Source: Caryophanales bacterium UBA6259
GTDB taxonomy: Bacteria; Bacillota; Bacilli; Tepidibacillales; Tepidibacillaceae
Reading direction: 5' to 3'
NCBI GenBank assembly: GCA_002441135.1
Contig: DJVJ01000018.1
Location: forward strand, 62,001-126,000
DNA length: 64,000 bases
A program made the translations under genes and the position numbers. Of the stretch, positions 53,148-61,586 are shown piece after piece (position 1 is the stretch's first letter; each line of letters begins with the position of its first letter). The notes under the pieces were generated by a model that worked only from the letters and a program-made list of their open reading frames with translations, was not told the origin of the DNA and searched no databases.

Positions 53148-55244
53148 ATGGAAAAATACGTAAAACACCTAGAGCTAGGTGGACAACAATTTACAATTGA
53201 AACCGGGCAATTAGCAAAGCAAGCCAATGCGGCTGTTTTGGTTAGATACGGTGAAACTGCAGTTCTAGTTGCAGTAACTGCATCCAAAGGGCCAAAGGAT
53301 TTAGATTTCTTTCCTTTAACAGTGAATTATGAAGAGCGATTATATGCAGTGGGTAAAATACCAGGAGGCTTTATTAAGCGAGAAGGTAGACCAAGTGAAA
53401 AAGCAATATTAGCTTCCAGATTAATTGACCGTCCTATACGCCCATTATTCCCTGAGGGTTTCCGTAATGAGGTGCAAATTGCTGCTACTGTAATGTCTGC
53501 AGATCCAAATTATTCATCTGAAGTTGCTGCAATGATTGGAACCTCTGCTGCTTTATCCATATCGGATATTCCTTTTATGGGACCGATTGCTGGTGTTATT
53601 GTTGGACGAGTTAATGGTGAATTTGTCCTAAATCCGAATATCGAGCAAATGGAACAAAGTGATATTCATTTAGTTGTTGCTGGAACCAAAGAAGCGATTA
53701 ACATGGTTGAGGCAGGAGCAGATGAGGTACCAGAGGAAGTAATGCTAGAAGCAATTCTTTTTGGACATGAAAAAATTAAAGAAGTTATTCGATTCCAAGA
53801 AGAAATTGTTGCTGAAGTTGGTAAGGAAAAGATGGAGGTTCAACTTCATACAGTTAATGAATCCCTTGATCAAGTGGTTAGAAGCTATGCCTTAGATAAG
53901 ATGAAGGAAGCTATTTTAACAGAAGAAAAACATGCTCGACAAGAAGCAATAGATTTAGTTACTCAAGAAGCGATAGAGCACTTTACAGAAGAGTATCCTG
54001 AGCAACTTGGGGAAATTAACGAGATTTTACATAACATTATTAAAGATGAAGTGAGAAGACTAATTATCTTCGAACAAAAGCGTCCTGATGGCCGTAAATT
54101 AGATGAAATTCGCCCTATCAGTACAGAAATTGGATTACTTCCAAGAACACATGGTTCTGGATTGTTTACTCGTGGACAAACTCAAGCATTAAGTATTTGT
54201 ACCTTAGGTGCTTTAGGCGATGTTCAAATTTTAGATGGTTTAGACTTAGAGGAATCTAAGCGTTTTATGCATCACTATAACTTCCCACCATATAGTGTTG
54301 GTGAGGCAAGACCAATGAGAGCTCCGGGTAGAAGAGAAATTGGTCATGGTGCTTTAGGTGAAAGAGCATTAGAGCCTATTATTCCTTCAGAAGATGTCTT
54401 CCCATACACTATCCGTTTAGTGTCAGAGGTATTAGAATCCAATGGATCTTCTTCACAAGCAAGTATTTGTGCTAGCACATTAGCATTGATGCATGCAGGT
54501 GTTCCAATTAAAGCGCCTGTTGCAGGTATCGCAATGGGACTTGTTAAAGAAGGAGAGCATGTTGCAGTATTAACGGATATTCAAGGAATGGAAGATCATT
54601 TAGGAGATATGGACTTTAAGGTTGCTGGAACAGCAAAAGGGGTTACTGCCCTGCAAATGGATATCAAAATTGCGGGTATTAACAAGGATATTCTTGAGCA
54701 AGCATTAGATCAGGCTAAAGTAGGTAGAATGTTTATTCTAGGTAAGATGCTTGAAACCATCCCAGAATATAACAAGGAATTATCCCCTTATGCACCTAAA
54801 ATTACAACCTTTAAAATCAATCCAGAAAAAATTCGTGATGTGATTGGGCCAAGTGGTCGAATCATTAATAAAATCATTGAGGAAACTGGTGTTAAAATCG
54901 ATATTGAACAAGATGGTCGTATCTTTATTGCTTCTGTAAATCCTGAAATGAATGAAAAAGCACAAAAAATCATCGAGGATTTAGTTAGAGAGGTTGAAGT
55001 TGGCCAAACCTATCTAGGAACCGTAAAAAGAATTGAAAAATTCGGCGCATTCGTAGAGGTTTTTGCAGGTAAAGAAGGTCTACTTCATATCTCACAATTA
55101 GATACAAAGAGAGTTGAAAAGGTTGAGGATGTTGTTGCTCTAGGAGACAAAATACTTGTCAAGGTAACTGAAATAGATAACCAAGGTAGAGTGAACTTAT
55201 CTAGAAAAGCAGTACTTAAAGAACAACAAGAAAACAATGAATAA
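53148..55244 (+). CDS. pnp: Polynucleotide phosphorylase
   Basis: PNPase degrades RNA 3' to 5' by phosphorolysis. The 698-aa protein has two RNase PH domains (first with GKIPGGFIKREGRPSEKAIL near 64-83; second with FPPYSVGEARPMRAPGRRE near 383-401, plus GSSSQAS and MDFKVAGTAKGVTALQMDIK), then KH (IRDVIGPSGRIINKI, about 563-577) and S1 domains (YLGTVKRIEKFGAFVEVF). GAAAGGAGG precedes the ATG. The downstream gap carries repeat copy B and a terminator. Confidence 0.98.
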   Translation: MEKYVKHLELGGQQFTIETGQLAKQANAAVLVRYGETAVLVAVTASKGPKDLDFFPLTVNYEERLYAVGKIPGGFIKREGRPSEKAILASRLIDRPIRPLFPEGFRNEVQIAATVMSADPNYSSEVAAMIGTSAALSISDIPFMGPIAGVIVGRVNGEFVLNPNIEQMEQSDIHLVVAGTKEAINMVEAGADEVPEEVMLEAILFGHEKIKEVIRFQEEIVAEVGKEKMEVQLHTVNESLDQVVRSYALDKMKEAILTEEKHARQEAIDLVTQEAIEHFTEEYPEQLGEINEILHNIIKDEVRRLIIFEQKRPDGRKLDEIRPISTEIGLLPRTHGSGLFTRGQTQALSICTLGALGDVQILDGLDLEESKRFMHHYNFPPYSVGEARPMRAPGRREIGHGALGERALEPIIPSEDVFPYTIRLVSEVLESNGSSSQASICASTLALMHAGVPIKAPVAGIAMGLVKEGEHVAVLTDIQGMEDHLGDMDFKVAGTAKGVTALQMDIKIAGINKDILEQALDQAKVGRMFILGKMLETIPEYNKELSPYAPKITTFKINPEKIRDVIGPSGRIINKIIEETGVKIDIEQDGRIFIASVNPEMNEKAQKIIEDLVREVEVGQTYLGTVKRIEKFGAFVEVFAGKEGLLHISQLDTKRVEKVEDVVALGDKILVKVTEIDNQGRVNLSRKAVLKEQQENNE

Positions 55245-55259
55245 GAAGTATTAGAAAAC

Positions 55260-55331
55260 GCTTGGCTTTTGCCAAGCCTTTTTAAGCGTAGACAAAAGGT
55301 TAGCTGCTCTTATTTCCATAAGGAAGTTATA
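55260..55331 (-). repeat. 73-bp intergenic repeat, copy B (inverted)
   Basis: The reverse complement of this 72-nt stretch matches copy A (44795-44867) at about 92%. On the + strand it begins GCTTGGC-TTTT-GCCAAGC and TTTTT, which should act as the pnp terminator. One difference (C to T in the repeat's CCTACG) keeps the alternative TTTTGTC/GGCAAAA pairing as G-U in the copy A orientation but breaks it on the + strand. Confidence 0.85.
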
Positions 55332-55346
55332 CGCTCTTGTCAATCT

Positions 55347-55374
55347 AAAAAAACTTCGTAACGAAGTTTTTTTT
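55347..55374 (+). terminator. Second terminator downstream of pnp
   Basis: AAACTTCG-TAA-CGAAGTTT forms a perfect stem extended by flanking A and T runs. It stands about 15 nt after repeat copy B and gives a strong end to the pnp transcript. Confidence 0.88.
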
Positions 55375-55453
55375 GTTTGTATAAAAACATAATAGGTGGC
55401 CAACTCCAATAGAATGGTAGTACTAATAAATATTCTATATAGGGGCTGGAAAT

Positions 55454-56428
55454 ATGAAGTGGATAAAATCGCTGATTATCATAATGATGATGTTTGGGCT
55501 GGTAGCTGGTATCGCTAATTCAAAAGCTGTATTACTATATATGTCTGGTGTAAAAGAAAAAGCAGTATGGTATGCAGATATTCAGCAAGAAGAAATTCAA
55601 AGCTACGCGAATAAGCATAATCAACCTCCGATTGAGCCAAGAGTGGACAAAATATGGAAGCTAATACCTGGTTACAATGGCCTTATTATTGACGTCGAGG
55701 CTACATTAAAGCAAATGGAACAAGGAAAGAGTAAGAACAAAGAGGAGATATCTTATATATGGAAGGAAGTAGAACCAAAACAAACGCTATCTCAATTTGG
55801 CGCTTATCCAATTTATCGAGGGAATCCTGAGAAACCAATGGTATCCTTTTTAGTCAATGTTGCTTGGGGTACTGAGTATGTTGCTCCAATCTTAGAGATT
55901 TTAGCAAAGGAAAATGTTCATGTAACCTTTTTTCTTGATGGTAGCTGGTTAAAGAAGAATCCTGATTTAGCGATTCAAATGGTAAAAAAAGGACATGAAC
56001 TTGGAAACCATGGTTATTCACATGCCCTAATGAGCCGAGTGACAAGTCAAAGGGTGTCTGATGAAATCTCTAAAACTGAAGAATTAATCAAAAGTATTAC
56101 TGGAAATTCCTCTACTTATTTTGCACCTCCTGCAGGTGATTTTGACCAAAAAACATTAGATATTGCAAAAAGTAATAATCTTTTAACGGTTTTATGGACA
56201 CTAGATACAGTGGATTGGAAAAAGCCATCCCCTGAGGTGATTATTGAGAGAATTATTCCAAAGGTGGGAAATGGTCACTTAATACTTATGCATCCAACCA
56301 AATCAACTGTTGAAGCACTGCCAACTCTTATTCGCGAAATTAAAAAGAAGGGGTTAAAGATTGCACCAGTAAAAGAGACGTTATCTACGAAACGTATTCC
56401 GCCTGTTGAGTCACCCTTTAATCTTTGA
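55454..56428 (+). CDS. ylxY: YlxY-type polysaccharide deacetylase homologue
   Basis: The 324-aa exported protein has an N-terminal signal or anchor (about 4-26) and a NodB-like domain from about 130. Histidines of the metal site are present (GHELGNHGYSHALMSR, about 179-194), as is a DTVDW segment. The first motif, normally TFDDG with the catalytic Asp, reads VNVAWG here, as in YlxY proteins, so deacetylase activity is doubtful. It sits between pnp and mlpA as in B. subtilis. A sporulation role is suggested by the neighbours only. Confidence 0.85.
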   Translation: MKWIKSLIIIMMMFGLVAGIANSKAVLLYMSGVKEKAVWYADIQQEEIQSYANKHNQPPIEPRVDKIWKLIPGYNGLIIDVEATLKQMEQGKSKNKEEISYIWKEVEPKQTLSQFGAYPIYRGNPEKPMVSFLVNVAWGTEYVAPILEILAKENVHVTFFLDGSWLKKNPDLAIQMVKKGHELGNHGYSHALMSRVTSQRVSDEISKTEELIKSITGNSSTYFAPPAGDFDQKTLDIAKSNNLLTVLWTLDTVDWKKPSPEVIIERIIPKVGNGHLILMHPTKSTVEALPTLIREIKKKGLKIAPVKETLSTKRIPPVESPFNL

Positions 56429-56475
56429 TATAGTTAATATCAGTTGGAAGATTTTAACCGTTTAGGAGGATATTT

Positions 56476-57744
56476 GTGATTAAAAGATATACATTAGATA
56501 ATGGCTTAAGAGTAATTGTTGAACCTATTCCTACTGTACGCTCTGTCGCATTAGGCATATGGGTAGGGACAGGCTCAAGATATGAAAATCCTGAAAATAA
56601 CGGGATATCCCATTTCATAGAACATATGTTTTTCAAAGGAACTAGCAATAGAACAGCACAAGAAATCGCTGAGGTTTTTGATTCCATTGGAGGAAATGTA
56701 AATGCCTTTACCTCTAAAGAGTATACCTGTTATTATGCAAAGGTGTTAGATGAACATGTAGAGCTTGGATTAGAAACCTTATCTGATATGTTTTTTAATT
56801 CTACCTTTGATTCCAGTGAATTAGAAAGAGAAAGAAATGTAGTAGTGGAAGAAATTAAAATGTACGAAGACACACCAGATGATCAGGTTCATGATTTGAT
56901 TTCCAAAGCTTCTTACGGCGATCATCCACTAGGATACGCTATATTGGGAACAGAAGGTGTTTTAAATAAGATAACAAGAGATACAATTAAAAACTACCTA
57001 GATACAAACTATACAATTGAAAGTACTGTAATTACCATTGCTGGTAATGTTTCAGAAAATATAGTTGAACTTATCGGCAAGTACTTCAATGTTTTTGACA
57101 AAAATAAAAACGCTGATATTAGTATTACAAAGCCAGTATTTCAAGCTAGTACTATCATAAAAACAAAAAAAACAGAGCAAGCCCATCTATCTTTCGCATT
57201 ACCAGGTTTACCTGTTTCTGATCCAAATAACTATTCTTTAGTTTTATTAAATAATATTATTGGCGGAAGCATGAGCTCTAGGCCTTTCCAAGAGGTTAGA
57301 GAAAAACGCGGACTTGCATATTCTGTATTCTCATACCACTCTTCCTATCAGGATAATGGTCTATATACCATATATGCTGGAACAGCTCCAAATCAAGTAG
57401 ACGATGTGGTGGATATCATTCAAAACATTTTAACCGATGTTAAAACCAATGGGATTCAGGAAAAAGAAATTATTAAGGGAAAAGAACAACTGAAAGGCAG
57501 TCTTATGCTTAGCTTAGAAAGCACCAATGGAAGAATGAGCCGATTAGGAAAAAATGAACTTTTACTTGGCAAACATTTAACTTTAGATGAAATTCTAGAT
57601 AAAATAAACAATGTCTCTCTTGATACAGTTAAAAAAGTAATAGATCAGGTTTTAATACATCCATTATCCTTTGCAATGATTAGCCAATTAGAGCAAGAAC
57701 CAAAGACATTAAGGAGGGATCTTCTTGTATCAAGTAAAAATTAA
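56476..57744 (+). CDS. mlpA: M16-family zinc peptidase (MlpA/YmxG)
   Basis: This processing-protease-like M16 metallopeptidase has 422 aa. The inverted zinc motif HxxEH is complete (H46, E49, H50 in SHFIEHMFFKG), with the distal glutamate in the RNVVVEEIKMYEDTP region (about 116-130). The C-terminal half has the M16C pattern VREKRGLAYSVFSYHSSY. GTG start after TTAGGAGGA. B. subtilis MlpA affects aprE and dapA expression. It overlaps dut by 20 nt. Confidence 0.93.
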   Translation: MIKRYTLDNGLRVIVEPIPTVRSVALGIWVGTGSRYENPENNGISHFIEHMFFKGTSNRTAQEIAEVFDSIGGNVNAFTSKEYTCYYAKVLDEHVELGLETLSDMFFNSTFDSSELERERNVVVEEIKMYEDTPDDQVHDLISKASYGDHPLGYAILGTEGVLNKITRDTIKNYLDTNYTIESTVITIAGNVSENIVELIGKYFNVFDKNKNADISITKPVFQASTIIKTKKTEQAHLSFALPGLPVSDPNNYSLVLLNNIIGGSMSSRPFQEVREKRGLAYSVFSYHSSYQDNGLYTIYAGTAPNQVDDVVDIIQNILTDVKTNGIQEKEIIKGKEQLKGSLMLSLESTNGRMSRLGKNELLLGKHLTLDEILDKINNVSLDTVKKVIDQVLIHPLSFAMISQLEQEPKTLRRDLLVSSKN

Positions 57745-58171
57745 GAAGCTAGAAGGGTACGAGGATATTCCTATTCCTCAAAAAATGTCTGAAGGTTCTA
57801 GTGGCTATGATCTTTACGCGGGAGTAAAAGAAACCATAGTTTTAAAACCGAATGATCGTATTCTTATTCCGACAGGTTTAACAATGGAAATTCCAATTGA
57901 ATTAGAAGCACAGGTACGACCTAGAAGCGGTTTAGCGTTGAAACAGGGTATAACCCTACTTAATACCCCTGGAACCATTGACGCTGATTATAGAGGGGAA
58001 ATAGGGGTAATTATGATTAACCTAGGCAAAGAGGACTTTGTAATTGAAAGAGGTCAACGAATCGCTCAGCTCGTATTTATGAAAGTCCCAAAGGTTTCTC
58101 TAATAGAAGTTGATACCATAAATGAAACAGAGCGTGGTTCGGGAGGATTCGGCCACACCGGCAAATATTAA
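57725..58171 (+). CDS. dut: dUTP diphosphatase
   Basis: Dut hydrolyses dUTP to dUMP and keeps uracil out of DNA. The 148-aa trimeric-type protein shows all five motifs: SSGYDLYA (motif 1), PRSGLALKQGITLLN (motif 2), GTIDADYRGEIGVIM (motif 3), RGQRIAQLVF (motif 4) and RGSGGFGHTG (motif 5). The TTG start follows AAGGAGGGA and lies inside the end of mlpA. B. subtilis lacks dut at this place. Confidence 0.95.
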   Translation: MYQVKIKKLEGYEDIPIPQKMSEGSSGYDLYAGVKETIVLKPNDRILIPTGLTMEIPIELEAQVRPRSGLALKQGITLLNTPGTIDADYRGEIGVIMINLGKEDFVIERGQRIAQLVFMKVPKVSLIEVDTINETERGSGGFGHTGKY

Positions 58172-58183
58172 ATACTATAAAGT

Positions 58184-58217
58184 AGCACATGGACCTATCA
58201 TAGTTCATGTGCTTTTT
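58184..58217 (+). terminator. Terminator after dut
   Basis: AGCACATGGAC pairs with GTTCATGTGCT (one G-U) around CTATCATA, followed by TTTTT. It separates the dut transcript from the GGDEF gene. Confidence 0.85.
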
Positions 58218-58239
58218 ATTGTAGTAACTCATTTTTATA

Positions 58240-58269
58240 TACAACGTAGTACAAATGTACTATGTTGTA
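58240..58269. promoter_or_regulatory. 30-bp dyad, candidate operator of the GGDEF gene
   Basis: TACAACGTAGTAC and GTACTATGTTGTA are 13-nt arms (12 Watson-Crick pairs and one G-T) around AAAT. The centre TACAAATGTA has the TACA-N2-TGTA form used by BlaI/MecI/CopY-type repressors. TATAAT (58276-58281) lies 6 bp downstream, so the dyad would cover the -35 region. No T-tract follows, so it is not a terminator. Confidence 0.55.
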
Positions 58270-58321
58270 TGCTATTATAATTATGAACCAACCTAATTTT
58301 TACAGTGAAGGAACCGATTCA

Positions 58322-59392
58322 ATGACTCAAAATTTGATATCAAACACAGCAATAATAATCTCTTTTTTGTTTATCGCAGGTCAAATATTTAAGGATAAAC
58401 CAATTTACTCTTCATATTCAAGAAAGATTTATGCTGGGGTGGTAGCAGGTTTTCTTGGTACCGTCTTAATGTTTTTTTCAATCGAAATTACAGAGAGTGC
58501 AATATTGGATTTAAGACATTTTGCGATTAGTATTGCGGCACTTTTTGGTGGATTAATTTCTTCAGTAATAGCTTCTATGATAATTGTCTTCAGTAGAATC
58601 ACCTTTTGGGGACTAAATATTTCCTCAATGACTGCAACAATAGCTATTTTCGGTTTTGTGTTAACTAACAGTTATGTAAACCATCTAAATTTGTCAATAA
58701 AGAAAAAACTATTCTTTATGACTTTAATTAATACAATAATAGTATATGGAGGATTCTATTATGTATTGAATGATTGGGAAAAATTAAAGCAAATGATCGT
58801 TCCTTTTGGAATGATAAATTTGTTTAGCTGGTATCTAGTTTCTAACTTAGTGGGATACATAAATAGTTCAAATGAAAACTATCGAAAACTGAAAGAAGAT
58901 TCAAAAAGGGATTTTTTAACTGGTTTATATAATGTAAGGCAATTTGACCAATATCTAAACAGATACATTGAAAAAGTTAGTAATAAAGAAGAGCAATTGT
59001 CTTTGCTTTACATTGATATTGATTATTTTAAAAAAGTAAATGATTCTTATGGTCATGAGGCAGGCGATTACATCTTAAAAGAACTAAGCTTACTTTTATC
59101 TACATCAATAAGATTCAATGATTTAGTATTTCGAAAAGGTGGAGAAGAATTTACTGTAGTGTTACCAGGTTGTCCGCATTCTCGATCTTTGGAAATAGCC
59201 GAACAAATTCGTAAAACTGTTGAAGACTATACTTTTACTTACAATAATAAACAACAAATTAATATTACAATTTCTGTTGGAGTATCAAATTATCCAGAAA
59301 CTATTGACAGTATAGAACAATTAACAAACCAGGCTGATGATTTTCTCTATATGGCAAAGAAATCAGGTCGAAATTGCGTGGTTTCTCTTTAA
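58322..59392 (+). CDS. Membrane diguanylate cyclase (5TM-type sensor plus GGDEF)
   Basis: The protein has about six hydrophobic segments in residues 5-180 (5TM/LytS-type sensor) and a C-terminal GGDEF domain. The active-site loop is GGEEF (273-277), a functional variant, and the product-inhibition site RFND (264-267) is at the correct five-residue distance. It should make cyclic di-GMP. Start ATG 58322 follows GAAGGAA at 9 nt (356 aa); an ATG at 58262 lies inside the dyad with no ribosome binding site. The gene interrupts a conserved mlpA-ymxH-dpaA neighbourhood. Confidence 0.9.
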   Translation: MTQNLISNTAIIISFLFIAGQIFKDKPIYSSYSRKIYAGVVAGFLGTVLMFFSIEITESAILDLRHFAISIAALFGGLISSVIASMIIVFSRITFWGLNISSMTATIAIFGFVLTNSYVNHLNLSIKKKLFFMTLINTIIVYGGFYYVLNDWEKLKQMIVPFGMINLFSWYLVSNLVGYINSSNENYRKLKEDSKRDFLTGLYNVRQFDQYLNRYIEKVSNKEEQLSLLYIDIDYFKKVNDSYGHEAGDYILKELSLLLSTSIRFNDLVFRKGGEEFTVVLPGCPHSRSLEIAEQIRKTVEDYTFTYNNKQQINITISVGVSNYPETIDSIEQLTNQADDFLYMAKKSGRNCVVSL

Positions 59393-59467
59393 TATCCTAA
59401 GGAGTAACGTTTGCTGCTATTAAGCGCTTATGGATAATTAGAATAAAAATATAATATAGAATTGGGG

Positions 59468-59500
59468 AGCATTGATCAAATAAGGATTAGTGCTTTTTTT
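59468..59500 (+). terminator. Terminator after the GGDEF gene
   Basis: AGCATTGATC (59468-59477) and GATTAGTGCT (59485-59494) pair over 10 bp with two G-U pairs, loop AAATAAG, then TTTTTT. Confidence 0.75.
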
Positions 59501-59568
59501 GTTGCGAACATTTATAACCCACCCTCGAAAAGCACATGAGGAAGTTATTTTTTTCATCTTCAAAAGTC

Positions 59569-59595
59569 ATAATACTCCCTTCTCCAACATACATC
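59569..59595 (+). promoter_or_regulatory. Possible sigma-E-type promoter before ymxH
   Basis: TCATAAT, a 14-nt spacer and CATACATC (59588-59595) resemble the mother-cell sigma-E consensus (ATA -35 and CATAcanT -10). The start would lie about 35 nt before ymxH. One -10 position deviates, so this is tentative. Confidence 0.35.
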
Positions 59596-59636
59596 TGTAC
59601 AAAATCTAGTATTACAGTTTTAATAGGGGGATTCTT

Positions 59637-59888
59637 ATGCGATTTAGTGAATTAAATGGAAAAGAAATTATAGATTTAAATAATGGTGAGCGGCTAGGAA
59701 CTATTGGCTATACTGATTTAGTGATTGATCCAGAAAGTGGAGACATAAAAGCAATCGTATTACCGAAGGGGTCATTTATGGGACTTAAAAAATCAAGAGA
59801 AGAAGTTTATATTCCATGGGAGGCAATTAGAAAAATCGGACCGGATATGATTATCGTGGAAACTCGGGATAAAGCGAAAATATATTAG
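59637..59888 (+). CDS. ymxH: YlmC/YmxH PRC-barrel sporulation protein
   Basis: The 83-aa PRC-barrel protein of the YlmC/YmxH family shows RFSELNGKEIIDLNNGERLG, the DPESGDIKAIVLPKG segment and VYIPWEAIRKIGPDMIIVE. The molecular function is unknown; members occur mainly in spore formers. GGGGGATT precedes the ATG. It lies before dpaA as in B. subtilis. Confidence 0.92.
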   Translation: MRFSELNGKEIIDLNNGERLGTIGYTDLVIDPESGDIKAIVLPKGSFMGLKKSREEVYIPWEAIRKIGPDMIIVETRDKAKIY

Positions 59889-59941
59889 GGAAAAAAAGAA
59901 AAGTATTTTAATAAGTCACCTCTTTCTGGGCTCTCGAATAA

Positions 59942-59993
59942 GATGATTTAGGAAAAAGGGATAATTCAAAGGTAATCCTGATGCTAAATCATC
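59942..59993 (+). other. Long stem-loop between ymxH and dpaA
   Basis: GATGATTTAG (59942-59951) and CTAAATCATC (59984-59993) are perfect 10-bp arms, with a GGAT/ATCC stem inside the loop. No T-tract follows directly, although a TTTTTT run lies at 60015-60020. It may be a processing site, a weak attenuator or a DNA operator for dpaA. Confidence 0.5.
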
Positions 59994-60056
59994 AAGAACC
60001 CGCTTGCATTTTATCTTTTTTCGAGTAAAATGTTTGGAAAGGGGTAGCATATCACA

Positions 60057-60950
60057 ATGCTTACTGGAATTCATGTTGCTTTCATTGGTGGAGATGCCCG
60101 GCAGTTGGAGGTCATCAGAAAATTTGTAGAGATGGATGCAACCGTTACATTGATAGGATTTGATAATCTAGATAGTAAGTTCCCTGGTGTTCATCTAAAG
60201 GAATTAGAACCAACTTCTTTACAAGATGCTCAAGTATTGGTTTTACCGATTGTAGGAACAGATGACGAGGGAAATGTTGAAAGTATTTTTAGTCAAAAAA
60301 AATTAGTTTTAACAAATGAAATCTTATCTGAACTTCCAAAAAACAGTAAAATCTATACTGGAATGGCAAAGTCTTATCTCAAACAGTTAACAGCGGATTT
60401 AAATTTAGAATTGATAGAATTACTAGATCGTGATGATGTTGCGATCTATAATTCAATTCCAACTGCTGAAGGAACTTTGATGATGGCTATTCAAAATACA
60501 GATTTTACAATTCATGGTTCTAATGCAATGGTATTAGGCTTTGGTAGAACAGGGATAACATTAGCTCGTGTTCTTCAAGCGATTGGAGCTCATGTTAAGG
60601 TTGGTGCTAGAAGGCCAGAGCATATTGCTAGAATTTATGAAATGGGCTTTACACCTTTTCATATTGATGAATTAGCAGATCATGTAGGAGAGGTTGATTT
60701 ATTATTTAATACAGTACCAAGGTTAATTGTCAATGCAAAGGTGATTGCAAATTTACCACATCATTCACTAATTATTGATTTAGCTTCCAAACCTGGTGGA
60801 ACAGATTTTCGCTATGCCGAAAAAAGAGGAATAAAAGCATTGTTAGCTCCTGGTTTACCTGGAATTGTCGCTCCTAAGACAGCAGGCAAAATTATTGCCA
60901 GTGTTCTTACAAGATTGGTTTTAGAACAAACAGGAAATCAGGAGGGATAA
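60057..60950 (+). CDS. dpaA: Dipicolinate synthase subunit A
   Basis: DpaA (SpoVFA) with DpaB makes dipicolinate from dihydrodipicolinate in the mother cell. The 297-aa protein has the N-terminal IHVAFIGGDARQLEVIR segment and a Rossmann motif VLGFGRTGITLARVLQ (about 160-175), then GARRPEH and the C-terminal LAPGLPGIVAPKTAGKI. The start ATG has AAAGGGG about 12 nt upstream, a loose spacing. dpaB follows after 3 bp. Confidence 0.96.
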   Translation: MLTGIHVAFIGGDARQLEVIRKFVEMDATVTLIGFDNLDSKFPGVHLKELEPTSLQDAQVLVLPIVGTDDEGNVESIFSQKKLVLTNEILSELPKNSKIYTGMAKSYLKQLTADLNLELIELLDRDDVAIYNSIPTAEGTLMMAIQNTDFTIHGSNAMVLGFGRTGITLARVLQAIGAHVKVGARRPEHIARIYEMGFTPFHIDELADHVGEVDLLFNTVPRLIVNAKVIANLPHHSLIIDLASKPGGTDFRYAEKRGIKALLAPGLPGIVAPKTAGKIIASVLTRLVLEQTGNQEG

Positions 60951-60953
60951 GAT

Positions 60954-61547
60954 ATGATTTTAAAAGGAAAAACCATTGGATTTGGATTAACGGGATCTCA
61001 TTGTACTTTTGCAGAAATAATGCCTGAGATACAAAAATTGGTCGATGAAGGGGCTAATGTTATTCCGATAATTAGTAATGCAGTACAAACTACAGATACT
61101 CGTTTTGGTCCAACAGAAGAGTGGCAAAAGCAGTTAAGAAGTATCACTGGCAATGAAATTATATCAACTATTGTAGACGCAGAGCCTATTGGGCCAAAGG
61201 GTTTACTAGATGTGATGGTTATTGCGCCTGCAACTGGTAATTCTATTAGTAAATTTGCAAATGGAATCACAGATTCTCCCGTCTTAATGGCAGCAAAAGC
61301 TCAGCTTCGCAATTTAAAGCCTGTAGTTATTGCGGTTTCAACTAATGATGGTTTAGGAATCAATGGCACTAATATTGGTCGATTATTAGCAATAAAAAAT
61401 ATTTATTTTGTGCCTTTTGGCCAAGATGCACCATCCAAGAAACCTAATTCATTAGTTGCAAGAATGGAGCTTATTAAGGAAACCTGCGAAGAAGCTATTG
61501 AACATCGACAAATTCAACCTGTTATTGTTGAGAAATTTAAATATTAA
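60954..61547 (+). CDS. dpaB: Dipicolinate synthase subunit B
   Basis: DpaB (SpoVFB) is the flavoprotein-like subunit of dipicolinate synthase. The 197-aa protein has GFGLTGSHCTFAEIMPEI (about 9-26), VIAPATGNSISKFANGITD (about 89-107) and STNDGLGINGTNIGRL. AGGAGGG precedes the ATG. dpaAB next to asd-dapG-dapA ties dipicolinate formation to its precursor pathway. Confidence 0.96.
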   Translation: MILKGKTIGFGLTGSHCTFAEIMPEIQKLVDEGANVIPIISNAVQTTDTRFGPTEEWQKQLRSITGNEIISTIVDAEPIGPKGLLDVMVIAPATGNSISKFANGITDSPVLMAAKAQLRNLKPVVIAVSTNDGLGINGTNIGRLLAIKNIYFVPFGQDAPSKKPNSLVARMELIKETCEEAIEHRQIQPVIVEKFKY

Positions 61548-61586
61548 TATATAAAATTTAAAACAAACTTTTAGGAGGAGAACAAT

